From the NCBI GenBank assembly GCA_026874595.1, contig CM049321.1, positions 9,420,979 to 9,484,978 of the forward strand: a stretch of 64,000 nucleotides of DNA, given 5' to 3'. Source of the DNA: Sipunculus nudus (Eukaryota; Annelida; Sipuncula; Golfingiida; Sipunculidae). Both the position numbers and the translations under genes were made by a program. This document shows positions 11,866 to 23,887 of this stretch, in pieces; the first letter of the stretch is position 1, and every line of letters starts with the position of its first letter. A model generated the notes under the pieces. The model made no database searches and was not told the DNA's origin. It was given only the letters and a program-made list of their open reading frames with translations.

Positions 11866-12379
11866 TGCCCTGGTCTATCGGGCATGTACCTGTGATGGGC
11901 CAGAGGGGCATTTAGCTGTGACTCGCCACAGAGTATTAATTGGGTGAATGAGCAGGCCTTCCTTCCACTGTTGGTAGCCAAAAACAAATAGTAATTAATT
12001 AGCACAGGGGCACCTAGTCTAGGGTAATCTCTGACTTGAGCCGTTGCATTCATATAAATATAATTTGTTTGCATGCATCCCAAGCTAAGTCTTGAGTCAA
12101 GTAAATTATAATCACTGTTATGCAATGTTCACTTGTACATCTCTAACTTTGGACGATTGTTTTTTATTGTTATTATTAAAATTTGTGAATACCATTACTT
12201 AATAATTGATATTATCTTAATAACTTTAAAAATTCTATTAAGAAGGCTTAAAAAGTTGCTATAACTTTACAGAATATAGAGGTGCACACATTACCTAAAC
12301 ATTATAAAGAAAAGAAAAAAAGGGGACTGCCCTAAAGTGCCCACTTTATAGATCTGCCCATTAGGGAGAGGTTCCATTG

Positions 12380-13028
12380 TTATTAGGGAAACTTTGGAGC
12401 TAAGGACACCACAGTGTTACCTTCCATCGCGAGAACTCGAAAGCATTGCACAAACGAGTTAACGAATTCTTTTAGCAAACAAGATCTTTGTTAATCGCAA
12501 AGATGATTTTGCATTTTAAGCTTAGGACAAAGATATATCACTTTGCAGATGGACAATTACATAAAAGCAATTGCCAGTTAACTAGCAGTCAGAAACAAAA
12601 AATAAATTATTATCAAAGACGAAGAGCGTTCAGTGTTAAGGCAAATAACTGTTAATTTTGACACATGAGTGTTTATATATAGAAATATATATATGCTTGT
12701 GTATGTGTGTGTTTCACAATATTCCACCGCGACACTATAGTCTTCATATGGTTTGATAAATGTCCAATATATGATGTAATGACAGGCGAGGAATGAACAC
12801 AACGTGTCTCTTGATATTGATAGATAACGCATGTTAAACTTGTATAGGTTCAGAGTCCCGTAGCCACACATATTCCTAGTACAATCTTGAAATAATTAAA
12901 ACTCTGAACGAAAATCCAATATGTATCCAAGAAGTACCCACTTGGCATTATCCAGAAATTCCCCAAGTTTCAAAGCTAGGTGTATCTTTATCAATTTGTA
13001 ATTTGTTAAATATCGATGTCTGAGATGC
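12380..13028. other. AT-rich intergenic stretch
   Basis: No gene is recognised. There is a short TA/TG-rich patch near 12673-12712. It separates the pogo-like element from the P450 polyadenylation signal. Confidence 0.5.
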
Positions 13029-13034
13029 TTTATT
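13029..13034 (-). terminator. Polyadenylation signal of the P450 gene
   Basis: AATAAA on the minus strand (TTTATT on plus), 44 bases past the P450 stop codon. Canonical hexamer at a plausible distance. Confidence 0.6.
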
Positions 13035-13077
13035 TCCATATTATCATAATACAGCTGTCTACCACATGAATGCCTGA

Positions 13078-14592
13078 TCAGTTTTCATTATCATGACACT
13101 CCCTTTCTTTGATCATCATTTTATATGGAGCAGGGTTCATGGTTACCCCCAGGAAACCCTCCAGGGATGGCGGGTTTCTGGGGTCAGCCATTTTGAAAGA
13201 GAATATTTGCAGGAGTGACGTAAAAAACAGGAAAAGTTCATTTCTAGCCAAACATTCCCCCATACACAGTCGCGGCCCAATTGAAAAAGGGATGAAATGT
13301 TCTTTCTTTTCTAAGTTTCCGTCGGGACCAATCCATCTCTCTGGTCGAAATTCTTCAGGGTTCTCCCAGTGGTCAGGGTCGGTATTTACGGAATAAAGAG
13401 ATGGTATAACAATCGTATTTTTCGGGATGTGATAGCCCCGGAGCGTCGTAGACTTCCTTGATATATGTGGCAATGCAAGTGGAACGATATTTCCGAGTCT
13501 TTGGACCTCTTGGAGTGTTGCCATAATGTACGGCATATTCCCACGGTCAGACAAACTTGGACGACGTCCGGATCCGACAATTCTATCCAGTTCTTCTTGA
13601 CATTTTGACTGAATGTCTGGATAATGTATCATGTACAGCAGCAACCAGCGCAGAGATGTAGCTGTGGTTTCAGTGCCAGCAATGAACATGTTATGGATAG
13701 CCACTCTGATGTCGTCAGTGGTCACATCCAGGTCTTCGTTATCTCCTTTTAACTCGTTTTCCAGGTACAAGTCTACAAAATCCCTCGGTGCGCCTGGTGT
13801 GAATGTTGCCCGATGTTGGTCAATCTTCTTTCTGATAAATGCTAACAAGCGTTCATTATTTTCTAACATTTTTCGGCTGACACTGTCAATGGGTAACACC
13901 CGAAGCAGAGGGATGAAGTTTTCAGCGGAAGCATCTGAGGGGTCAGAGACATTAAAATTCAGCATCCTCAAAGAGTCAGTGAATTCAGGGTCCGAGTATT
14001 CGAAACGAGATCCAAAGCATATAGAACATATTATATTGCTGATGGCTTTTTGACAGATAGTGGCGATATTTACTGGGAAGCCTTGCATTTTCTGCAATTC
14101 CGCACACATAATTCGCCCTTCTTCTTGTATCCTTTCCTCAATGCTTTTCTTGCCCACACCAAAGTCTCTCAGTGACTTCAGAGTAAATCGTCGTGTGTTT
14201 TTCCACGATGCCCCGCTATTAAATAAGATGCCATGGGACTTCCCGTTTACGTTGTGAACTTTGCTTGGCACGTACCACCACCAAGGTCGGTCAGAGAACA
14301 CATCAGACTGATCAACAAAAGCTTCCTGAATCACGTCCAGCCCAGACAAAATAACTGTCGGATAACTGCCTAACTTCAACCCCACCACAGGGCCATACTT
14401 TCTTATCAGGTCCTCTATGGCAATGTGTCGTTTCAGTGGGTTTTTAGCAAGAATATTCAGGTTGCCAATTATTGGTAGTCTCCCTGGTCCAGGCGGAAAG
14501 TTGTCAGGTAGACGGGTCGTCCAGTAAAGATAAACAATAAGAAATACTACCGTGAACACTAGCAGCGACTGGCTGTCGATTATGTCCAACAT
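13078..14592 (-). CDS. Cytochrome P450 monooxygenase, CYP2-clan type, single exon
   Basis: A 504-residue haem-thiolate monooxygenase of the endoplasmic reticulum that uses electrons from P450 reductase; its substrate cannot be told. An N-terminal anchor (residues ~9-24, LLVFTVVFLIVYLYW region) is followed by the proline hinge PPGPGRLPIIGN. The C-helix has WKNTR (W130, R134), the I-helix AGTETT (305-310), the K-helix EVQR (362-365) and PERW (417-420). The haem loop FSIGPRLCMGECLA carries ligand Cys443. Length and motif spacing match microsomal CYP2-clan enzymes (CYP2/CYP1/CYP17 relatives). All of it lies in one uninterrupted exon with no stops, and an AATAAA follows 44 bases downstream. About 210-230 bases upstream, the minus strand carries GGCCAATG and ATATAAAT, possible CCAAT and TATA elements. 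Nothing is missing, so it is probably functional. An intronless coding region could reflect an old retrocopy or a lineage-wide intronless subfamily. Confidence 0.95.
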   Translation of the reverse strand: MLDIIDSQSLLVFTVVFLIVYLYWTTRLPDNFPPGPGRLPIIGNLNILAKNPLKRHIAIEDLIRKYGPVVGLKLGSYPTVILSGLDVIQEAFVDQSDVFSDRPWWWYVPSKVHNVNGKSHGILFNSGASWKNTRRFTLKSLRDFGVGKKSIEERIQEEGRIMCAELQKMQGFPVNIATICQKAISNIICSICFGSRFEYSDPEFTDSLRMLNFNVSDPSDASAENFIPLLRVLPIDSVSRKMLENNERLLAFIRKKIDQHRATFTPGAPRDFVDLYLENELKGDNEDLDVTTDDIRVAIHNMFIAGTETTATSLRWLLLYMIHYPDIQSKCQEELDRIVGSGRRPSLSDRGNMPYIMATLQEVQRLGNIVPLALPHISRKSTTLRGYHIPKNTIVIPSLYSVNTDPDHWENPEEFRPERWIGPDGNLEKKEHFIPFSIGPRLCMGECLARNELFLFFTSLLQIFSFKMADPRNPPSLEGFLGVTMNPAPYKMMIKERECHDNEN

Positions 14593-15486
14593 CTTTGGTG
14601 GCGGGCCGTCAGAGGAGCTGGTGCACAGATCTCAAGTTTTACGGCTGTTGTGTCATCAGTCGAAATAGGTTAGCTCATTACACACCCATGGACAGCTATA
14701 TTGACACACACTGTCCGGGCGGAGTCATGTGTACGTAAACAGTGTCACCAGTTACACTTCTGGCAGGTACTGGTGTTGCGCTGGATATTATTCAACTGAT
14801 TGTGAATTTATATTCATTGGCCTCATTAAGGGCGTGCAGTAGAATTGCTAAACTTGGTATTCGCAACTCTAAATTGCCGTGTCATGATTTAGCAGCAGTA
14901 CTCTTTGGGTAAGTGACAATCCTTAGCAGTATTGGTAATTTTTAATGGTGTAATGTGTAATGAAGGCAACAATGAGCAAAGTCCAAAAACAAACGTTTAA
15001 TGAATGCTGATCATGCGTTAATATCTGCTTGTCCATGGGTGCTATGCAGAAGCGATTTGATTACTTAAATTACATGTGAATATTTTATGTGAACAGAACT
15101 TGCGTGCATAAATCACCTACCGGCTAATCTGGTACAGAAACAAATTATCCCGGAAATACTTTGTCTAAGAAACAACCGAAAGATAAAATTTGCATTAATG
15201 CAATGCTGTATCGTTGTTACAGAAATGGCACGAGACAACAAACCCTGGTAACAGTGTCTCTCTGGATGGCAATCATTATTCATTGAGCACTTACAATGTG
15301 ACCAGTTTGGTTCATTCTGAACGCTGTCCACATTATAGAGGTTGGACTGCTTTGTTATCCGCAGTATGTTTTATTATACTTATGAATGACCCTGAACAGG
15401 TAGAGTCACAATAAACCAATGTTGTTAGTATTACAGGGTCTCCTATTGCTTTTGCCTAGGGCTAAATATTTTATATTTCTAGGCGA
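14593..15486. other. P450 upstream region
   Basis: No gene is recognised. Possible minus-strand promoter words (GGCCAATG and ATATAAAT) lie at about 14806-14826. The remainder is ordinary unique-looking sequence. Confidence 0.4.
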
Positions 15487-15704
15487 CGCGCACACACATG
15501 CACGCTAGCATACGAACACACACGCACGCACACAAACACACACAAGTTATAATGTTGTTCTGCTATTGTTCTGATACTGATTCGTTCTACTGCAATCACG
15601 AACTTGAACAACTACTAACGGTGGATTGTATTGCTAATGGCACACTAATAACAATAGGCTTTTGAAGCACTGACCCATATTTACTGACAAAAACTAGTAT
15701 GCAC

Positions 15705-15738
<34 letters not shown>
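15487..15738. repeat. CA-rich microsatellites
   Basis: Two blocks: impure CACACA/CACGCA at 15487-15545, and a pure (CA)n at about 15704-15726 running into (TA)n to 15738. Unique sequence lies between them. Confidence 0.85.
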
Positions 15739-16039
15739 AATAAACAAATCAATTATGTTAAAACAAAATATTGATGCGGAGGCTCATGGCATTAGTTTTG
15801 GGCCGTTCCTTCCCTTACACAGAGTATGTGCTTGTGCTTAAAAATGTTTTTTTTTTGCTTAAAAGATTGTTTAAATATAAATCAATTTATGTAAATATTA
15901 TAAAATAAGTTTAGGCCCACCATGAACAACATGGTCTTAACGTGTAAGAGCAAGAGTACACGCTTTCCCGCCAACCATATCTGTTAGTTGCTGATAAGCA
16001 GGGTTGAAAAAAAGTCTTGTTTTTTCTTCAATTTAACTA

Positions 16040-16070
16040 ATAAATCTGATTATTTTTTAATCAGATTTAT
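16040..16070. repeat. Perfect 13-bp-arm hairpin
   Basis: ATAAATCTGATTA (16040-16052) and TAATCAGATTTAT (16058-16070) are exact reverse complements around a five-base T-rich loop, in AT-rich DNA. It is probably part of an old foldback or MITE; I found no target duplication. Confidence 0.6.
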
Positions 16071-16509
16071 TTGATTTAAATCAATTTCATATTTTTTAAA
16101 AAATACTTAAAATGCAAATATGCCAGGAAAATAGGTATATATAAAATAAATGTAATAGTTAAGAGTTAAATAAGTTTTTTTTAGTTTTAAGATTGACATA
16201 TACATCTACATTATATTCTGAATCGGCTTTATCATCAGCTAACCCATATTACCTTAATATTCATGTGGCTTACAAATTTAATTCAAAAGATTTTAATCCA
16301 TTTATCTATAACATATTCACAAGTTTTTAAATAAATATCAAAATAGAGAAAAAAATAAACAATACAAAGAGATTAACAGAGATAAAAAATAAGGAGCGCA
16401 CGGGTAATTTTCTTGTAATGTGAAGGTGAAGACAAAATATTGAAATTTATATCAACTAGCTGGGAGATCCAAATTGTGATTCGTTTCTTTAAACACAGAG
16501 TTTAGTACA

Positions 16510-16735
16510 CGGATTCTGGACAGTCGAGGGGTAAACCGCTCGGCTGTCTCCACCGGCGACTCGGGTTCGAACCCCGGCGTGACTTTGAGAGTGTGTTATA
16601 GTTGCCCGTCCAAGGTTGGTGGTTTAAACCGGGATCTCTGGTTTCCTCAACATCAACAGTCTACGGAACGCCGCCATTTGAGCCATTGAGTGAGCCACGA
16701 TTAGTTATAATATAAATCAAAAGAAAAAAATCATG
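16510..16735 (+). mobile_element. tRNA-derived SINE
   Basis: A pol III B box, GGTTCGAACC at 16564-16573, sits about 40 bases after an A-box-like CAGTCGAGGGGTAAACC (16521-16537). This is the spacing of a tRNA head. The following body (TCCAAGGTTGGTGGTTTAAACC region, then CTGGTTTCCTC and TACGGAACGCCGCC) is unrelated to tRNA and ends in an A-rich tail near 16710-16731. The 5' and 3' parts do not pair as a tRNA acceptor stem, so this is a SINE, not a tRNA gene. No convincing target duplication was found. Confidence 0.7.
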
Positions 16736-17001
16736 ATTGTTTTTTCGCTGATTTTAATAATGATGTTATCAAGCGCAAAATGAACGGGTTTTAAGCAAGT
16801 AGTGCATAATCTAGTTACCCTAACATGAGAATGGTTACAAATGTAGGTCTGAAAATGTTATTTTACAATGACAATAGAGCATCATTCATTTTACCTGACA
16901 CATTTTATCTGCCCTTCTCCACACGTACCGGAACAGATTTATAATTTATAATGGAGATATTTTAATGTCCATATTTGAAATCAACACAATACGTGGATTG
17001 G

Positions 17002-17341
17002 TTGTTATCTTGTATATGTGAGTACCGGTACATGGTTGTTATCTTGTATATGTGAGTACCGGTACATGGTTGTTATCTTGTATATGTGAGTACCGGTACA
17101 TGGTTGTTATCTTGTATATGTGAGTACCGGTACATGGTTGTTATCTTGTATATGTGAGTACCGGTACATGGTTGTTATCTTGTATATGTGAGTACCGGTA
17201 CATGGTTGTTATCTTGTATATGTGGGTACCGGTACATGGTTGTTATCTTGTATATGTGAGTACCGGTACATGGTTGTTATCTTGTATATGTGAGTACCGG
17301 TACATGGTTTTTATCTTGTATATGTGAGTACCGGCACATGG
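17002..17341 (+). repeat. 34-bp tandem array, ten nearly identical copies
   Basis: The unit is TTGTTATCTTGTATATGTGA followed by GTACCGGTACATGG. It occurs exactly ten times (340 bases) with only about three single-base changes, in the last four copies. The unit contains the self-complementary GTACCGGTAC. Near-identity means recent expansion. There are no spacers, so it is not a CRISPR-like array. Confidence 0.97.
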
Positions 17342-17519
17342 TTGCAAAGTATCGTGGTCTGAACAACTTTGTTCAGATCTGACCAAGCTTAAGTGGGTGA
17401 ACTCTCCACCGTTGGACCTGTAATTTCAGACAAAAAGAACAATTAAAGAGAAATGCTTGCGTGACAGGCCCGAAACTAGTCTAAGTCTAGACGCGAGTCA
17501 TACGTCCTGATGAAAAGCA

Positions 17520-17810
17520 GAGTGGAAGTTTTCAGTTAAGGTTCACAATACGAATGTCTGTTTTAGCCAGACATTACATATCACTAGTAAGGTCCTGGTA
17601 GATAAGTTATTACTGATAAAAATATATAAATCTAAAGGTGAACTGTCATATGTCCTGTCGTGACTTGGGTAATTGAAAACCACAATTAAGTGAGATAATG
17701 TTTATATATGATCTATTGTTCACAATGCGACCGTCTGTTCTGCCCACAAAATATATATCTCTATAGTCCTGGAACATCATATAGATATTACTGATATGCA
17801 ACCATGTCGA
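17520..17810 (+). repeat. Diverged tandem duplication, ~190-bp spacing
   Basis: GGTTCACAATACGAATGTCTG near 17540 recurs as TTGTTCACAATGCGACCGTCTG near 17718. Both are followed in the same order by GGTCCTGG/AGTCCTGG and a TTACTGATA word. This is two copies of an unidentified repeat. Confidence 0.5.
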
Positions 17811-20800
17811 TGGTGTTTGCTATAAATTCTAACGCGAGAATTAAGCTAACAATCACCCACCCTCACACGTTCGAGATTGCATCAAATATAGACTGTTGAT
17901 GACACGAGTCGTACATTTAACAAAGGCTTCCCTTCAAAATTGGACATCTGATAAGCTTTCAAGGGTTTATAGTACTATGATGAAAATAAAATAACAATTT
18001 ACGCCTGTGGTGTAAAGAGGGCAAGACTGATGAAGCGTAGCCGAGACCTTCCCGGCGAATGACATTGTTTACTTCAAGTAAGTGAAAAGCTTTTAACAAC
18101 AATATCAAACTTTATAGCTGCATTTTACTTACAGCTTAATAACCTTGGAGTATAATCGGGGAAATATTATGGTCTGACAGGTGTCGTTAGCTTAACTTGT
18201 ATGTATATATATATGTGCGTGTGTGTGAATATAAATATTAATGGTTATTAATGATATAATGTTGGAGGAAGGAAACACGTAACAGGCTCCCCTGTGCAAT
18301 GAAACGAAAGGTTATTACGTAACCTAGTCAGGGATCCCAGGTATTCAATGTAGTCAGCGGTTGCGGATCGCTAGCTATTGTTTTGTTGAAATGTTGCTGT
18401 TTGGTGAAAATGTTAAATCTCTCTTGTTAATTCTCGAGCTATGGGTAGAAAAATGTTTTAAAGTGTTGTCGTGCGGTCAAGAGCATGAGGGAAGGTGTGG
18501 TGCAAAATGTGAAATAGAGCCATTGTTCGAGGTCGATCAAGATTTGGCATTAATTGAACTTGCCGCTGTGAGTACTTTGCTAATTCATTCGCCTTCTGTA
18601 AGTTCTCCATCCACTGAATATCTTGAACAGCAAATTGAAGGAGAGAGAGAAAGGCAATTATTATTGAATGAAAAAATGAAAGATAAAACCTTATAGAGAA
18701 ACCCAACCTTCTTAAGCTTGAGAACGAGACTTTCGCTCGCCTGATATTAACGAGGACACTGGTGTGCTTGATAACTTGGGGGTCATTAATTGACCTATCC
18801 ACCACAGCCCAAATGATCCGTCCTTTTATCCCTATTTTTATAAAGAGCCCCAAAAAGCTCCTACACCGAAGGTCTTCCATGCTTATGGTAGCGAGAGCCA
18901 CTTACAACATAATAATGACGTCACAAAGGTGGATGACGTATGACGTCGCTTTGACTGACGTCATCAACTGGTATCTCCTTTGTATAAAAATATCCCGGAA
19001 AACATGCCAACATGATTACTGGTACAGACTACACGTGTTCTGTTTGACAGAGCTCTGTCAATTATACAAATTTTGTTTTTGTCAGATGATTGACGCTTTA
19101 AAATGTTAACGGTCACCTGACTCAAAGCTTGTTAGTCCAATGCTTAAGATAATTCATTGGATGACTATGCGATTAAGGTCACAGAGTTCATGCATAGGGC
19201 GATTCTCTCATGAACTAGCCAGCGACTGTTTCACAGTTCTAAAACGTATGCCTAAGATAGCACTTGCATGTCAGCCACGACGAGGGAATCCATTTTGTGA
19301 TGTTGGGAATCTGCGTAACATCCCTCATATAAATCATCAAGGACACGCTTTTGTAGATACATTATTCTCGGTCAGCCTTGTCCTGGTTGCAGCGCGGAAA
19401 ACATTCGAGCTATACAGAGAGACTGTGGTTTGTCAGCTTCCACAGTGAAACATAATGTCATGACGCAATCAACGACGAGGGATCCGCGTGGTCCGACATC
19501 AGCCGCAGTTATGCAAGGCAAATAATTCAACGCCTTGTCATATTCCTTTGGAGGGACTCATCCTTCTGGCCCGCTACCGACAGCTGTCAACAATAACTTA
19601 CTGATGAATGACTGACGGCAGAGAGCGACTTTACAACCGAAAACGACGGGCTCATCGGGTACTCCTGGAAAGATTCGAGCTGGTGCAGGCATTACTGTGA
19701 AGGAGATCTATCAGAGACATACTGTGGCCGTATCTTGCCTATGAGTCATGCGACTCTAACGATAACCTTGGGTTCGGTGATCTTACCGTCGATATTTTAG
19801 TAGCTTTGTAACTTGAAAAAAAATACAATCTTTGCTTGTGGATCAGATGGATGTAGGGTTTGAAATGTGACCAATAGAAACTATGGGCAGAAATTATGGT
19901 CAGAATTTAGAGGCTGAAAGATACCGTGTATTATTGTCAACCACAAGGATACAGTTAAGCTTAAGAGAATTTTGAGCCAACAGGTTGAAAGGTTGAAGCC
20001 GGGAGGAAATGGCTTGATGATACTCGTGATATTCATGCTAGGAACATTTGTCATCAAGAAAACCTGACAATGGTTATGATACACAAAGGGATAACACAGA
20101 TAAGAGTATGTTTGTCATTCATGGAATCATAGGGCTGAGTGTTCTTTCATATGCATGTATGGCAGGTGTAACAAAGACCACGTTTGTGTAGCTTGTAACA
20201 AAAGGGGGATCACGTGTGACCACAAGGTCAGAGATTGTCACGTGGGCCAGCGCAGGGTTGTAAATTAAAGAAATACGTGGATTTATGATCAGGGATGACT
20301 ATATAATCAAGTTCAGCAAAAATATAATGGTAATCTATCTGGGATGGGTAATCCTCCACATTAAAAAAAAAAGTCTGCACATTTTCAGTTCAGTCACTTG
20401 ATTATCCCTTCTCAATTAAATTGCACCAATTCACAGAGTTACCCCTCACTTCGTATATCTTACCGTCCCCTCATTCTTTTGTCCTTCCCGTCCGTCAGTT
20501 ATATAGGGTTTCGGACGCATTTTTAAAGCAAACAGTTGGATCAAAATTCTTCCCCTTTCAGTCCACAGGGTCAAATGCAAGGAGACATGACGCACATCTT
20601 GAAAAAAAAAAAACTTATGGACGCATTTTCAGCCAATGTTTTCGTTCCAAGACTTCACCTAGGTGTTGCTCAGTTTCCAAAGGAGGAGGATGCGTGTCGA
20701 TTTGATTTCACGGTGCTAAAAGAAAATGTCACAGTAGCCACTTCTTGTAAAAGGTCGTGGATGCATGTGAAGCAAAAGTTTTTATCCAAAACGTCCAACC

Positions 20801-22966
20801 TTTCACGGATGGCTCACCTTCCCAAAGTGGATGGACCTAGTCGATTTTGAGGTACCAATGTTAAGGTCACAGAAATGCCCTTCTGTTTTTTTTCACATTG
20901 TTAAATGCTTACAGTGTTATACATTCAGTGTTGGGGTACACTTCTGTGCCTTGCGCTTGTTTTGTCCCAGCCTAAGTGTTAGGATAACCTTAGATATTTA
21001 ATGGAAATGAGTTAACACCATTACGTGTTATTTATTTAAATGTGTGAGAAGGTACTTTGCATGTATTCTATTACCAATAAAGTGACCTTAAAAGGACCAC
21101 CTGTTCATTTTTTTTCGAATTTCCACAATGGTCTCTTTTGAAAATAAACCTCTCTCCAGAAATTTAAAAAAAAGGTGGAAATGGAGACCATGATTACACC
21201 ACACAGAAATCTCCCAGAGTTCAGGAAGTAATAGATTAAGATGGGCCAGTCCCCCTATTTTATCAGGCAGTTTTGTGTATCGTGTCTTTTTAAAGGAATA
21301 AGGCGCATAACGAGTACTAGTAAAATATCTTAATCCAACTAGTTTACAGTTTAAACATATATTTCAATTTTGCATCTGTTGTTGAGAAAATGTAGCCTAA
21401 GGATTATGTCAATTGCCTCTATGTTCATAATATATTATAACATGTTGGTGAATGCCATTCGGGGTAATAAAAATGAAATTATATAAAAAATAAAATATTT
21501 CAACATTTAGCAAAATGGTTATAATGGAATACTTCATCATGTGTGTTGTTTGAGCGGATTTCTATATTCCGCAAGGATGAGATTGCACTGTTATTCATAA
21601 GGAGGATGAACTTTTCTTGAGGAAATTTGATCGGAGATTCTAGTTTTAAAATAGGGGCGGGGGGGGGGGGGTCCATACGTTCTCTTATGGAGTGTCAGTC
21701 TCAAACAAGGCAAATGCACCCGTCTGTTACAGAAGTTTTGGCGGTACTGATATTTTTGGAAGGGCAGAAAGGGGGCTAAGGTGGGTGCTCATGAGTTGTG
21801 GAAGAAAACTAATCCAGAAAATGTTAACCTTTTGTTAAGTCCCCCCCCCCCCCTGGAACCATGGAGCGTTTGATTCAAGGTAAATATGATATTTCGCGAA
21901 TAAAGTGGAATCCTTGAGATGAGATAAATTTGGTTAAAAACAATCGACCATATTATAACTTTACATGTCTTTGTTTTCTGCCCAAATGTATACGTTATTA
22001 ATGTAAGGACTTTATGCCGCTCAAAAACAGCCTTATATTGTAGAGGGCTACCTATATGATGTTATGGTAATTATATTCTATATCATATTCATGCTCAGGA
22101 ATTTATATTACGCATATTAAATGAGATAATTTTAATATGTGAACAAACTATTGAAAATAATCATATGATAATGACATATATCGGTAAATTGTTTCTATGT
22201 AGCCAGAATAATGTGTTATGGGTACATAATATTAAAAGTCAGCCAAATGTAAAGCTTATTTGAGATTATGTTTTAGCAATAAATTGCAGATCATATATGA
22301 AAATCCTTTAAAATATTAAGTTTGTTGTTCATGCGTATGCTCTGGTTTTATAATAACTTAATACAGACAACACTGAAGCTTTCAATACTATAAGCATATA
22401 TATATATATATGTATTCAGTTAATCTTTTATGCAGTTAATTCTATCAACTTATATGCCTATGTAGTAATACGCACTGAATATGTGTATGTTAAATAGTGA
22501 AAGTGACACTGAATAAAAATTTTTCCGTGTGGTAGCATAATTTCAGGGAACAAAATCGATTGTCTGTTTGTCTAAAAGATGTGTGATTGTTGGCTTTCCA
22601 CTTCGGTAGTCAACTGAATACATATTTAGCTTCCTTTATATGTAGTGTCAATAAAATTATAAAATTTGCATTGGTCAAATGCGAAGTAAATAAATATAGT
22701 ATACATTTATACAATATTTTTGGTTTTCTCAATTTTTTATAACAAGAGCCTGAGAGTCAGCAATGCCATCTGATGGAAATATAGAACCGACGTCAGAGCA
22801 TACATCGCATATGTCAATTTATATGCCGCATATGGACAACAAATGCAGACAGAGTTGCACATTGTTTGTTTTATATTGCCTCCTGAACGATGATAAACAT
22901 ATAAGGTGTTTAAGTTTTGTTTTAACATCAAAATTACTTGTATATTCGTCCACTAAATATAATATT

Positions 22967-22967
<1 letters not shown>
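17811..22967. other. Gene-poor intergenic region
   Basis: I see no recognisable gene. Open frames up to about 115-147 codons exist (for example near 18361-18901 and 20421-20850), but they lack domains, splice signals or support. Noted contents are G13 at 21659-21671, C13 at 21841-21853, and short TA runs at 18203-18215 and 22398-22411. Confidence 0.5.

Positions 22968-22969
<2 letters not shown>

Positions 22970-23004
<35 letters not shown>
22970..23004. repeat. (TA)n microsatellite
   Basis: About 17 TA units. Confidence 0.95.
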
Positions 23005-23009
<5 letters not shown>

Positions 23010-23813
23010 CATATATAATTTACATACAGTTTCTTAATCTATCAACCTATGTGCGAACATCTAGAGAAGCACATCTGTCATATGATTAAGTCAATTAAGT
23101 CACATTCTAGTTTTCAAAGAGTGGTAGGTTAACGAACGGGACGCCGACCAACATTTTTACAGTCCAAGGCCAGTGCTCTAACCTTAAACGCAGTCACTTT
23201 TAATGTGTTCATATCAGGTGTGTCGTTCCTTCTAAAGATACATTATACAGATTGGCATCCGTTTAGTTTTATATAAAATGAGCTGAGATCAACAAGGAAA
23301 ATATTATATATTTGAGAACGATCATTTTAATGTGGATATGAGTAAACTTTAATTATAAAGGGTGCACAGAGTCACATTGTACCATGGAAAAGCAGGAATT
23401 TATGAACAGCTTACCTATACTTCTCAGACGGTAGGCCAATGCAATGCACACCAATGCCACTTTTCCTTCACGAATGTGGCAATTCGCTTCTCACACAGTC
23501 AGCTTCAAAAATCCATGCGGGCAGCACATTTGCTTTATTAAATTCGTCCTGTGACATGGTAAATGAAGCAGAAAGCTACAGAAACATGATTCCTTCAGTG
23601 TGTGTTATCACGTTAACATTAAGTCATATGAATATTCATGTTGATAATATCTTGTCAAGATGTCGTGTCGTGGGATGCTCAGCAAAACACATCAAAATGA
23701 TTTAACTGATGGTGAGAATGCTTCGTTTATACATTCAGCTGTAATTAACTGTTCACGTGTATACAATCATAGAGGCATTGTCTCATCAGTTATCTTAAAT
23801 GTTGCTCACTCAA

Positions 23814-23818
<5 letters not shown>
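23005..23818. other. Intergenic stretch between microsatellites
   Basis: Nothing recognisable on either strand. Confidence 0.4.

Positions 23819-23885
<67 letters not shown>
23819..23885. repeat. (TA)n microsatellite
   Basis: About 33 uninterrupted TA units. Confidence 0.95.

Positions 23886-23887
<2 letters not shown>

Larger units (their letters stand above)
8968..12379 (-). mobile_element. pogo/Tigger-like DNA transposon, degenerate
   Basis: The left end reads CAGTCGAACCTCTATAATG at 8968 after a TA (8966-8967). The right end, read from 12379 on the minus strand, starts CAATGGAACCTCTCCCTAA, and both ends contain inner GTGGGCAC motifs, so the terminal repeats match imperfectly. Between them on the minus strand lie pieces of a DDE transposase with a CENP-B-type N-terminus, the hallmark of the pogo/Tigger lineage (Tc1/mariner superfamily, TA target). 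The element has also acquired (TA)n tracts and a 32-bp minisatellite. It cannot encode a working enzyme. Confidence 0.8.

Noticed and set aside
16510-16590. A tRNA gene at the B box
   Set aside because: The 5' and 3' ends do not form an acceptor stem, and a SINE-like body and A-rich tail follow.
17002-17341. CRISPR-like array
   Set aside because: Units are contiguous with no spacers, and the genome is animal.
18361-18901. Frames of 111 and 147 codons on opposite strands
   Set aside because: They overlap each other, have no recognisable domain and lack clear splice or start context.
20421-20850. Two overlapping frames of about 100 codons
   Set aside because: Low-complexity Lys runs come from a poly-A tract, there is no domain, and the sequence looks like loosely repeated GGACGCAT words.
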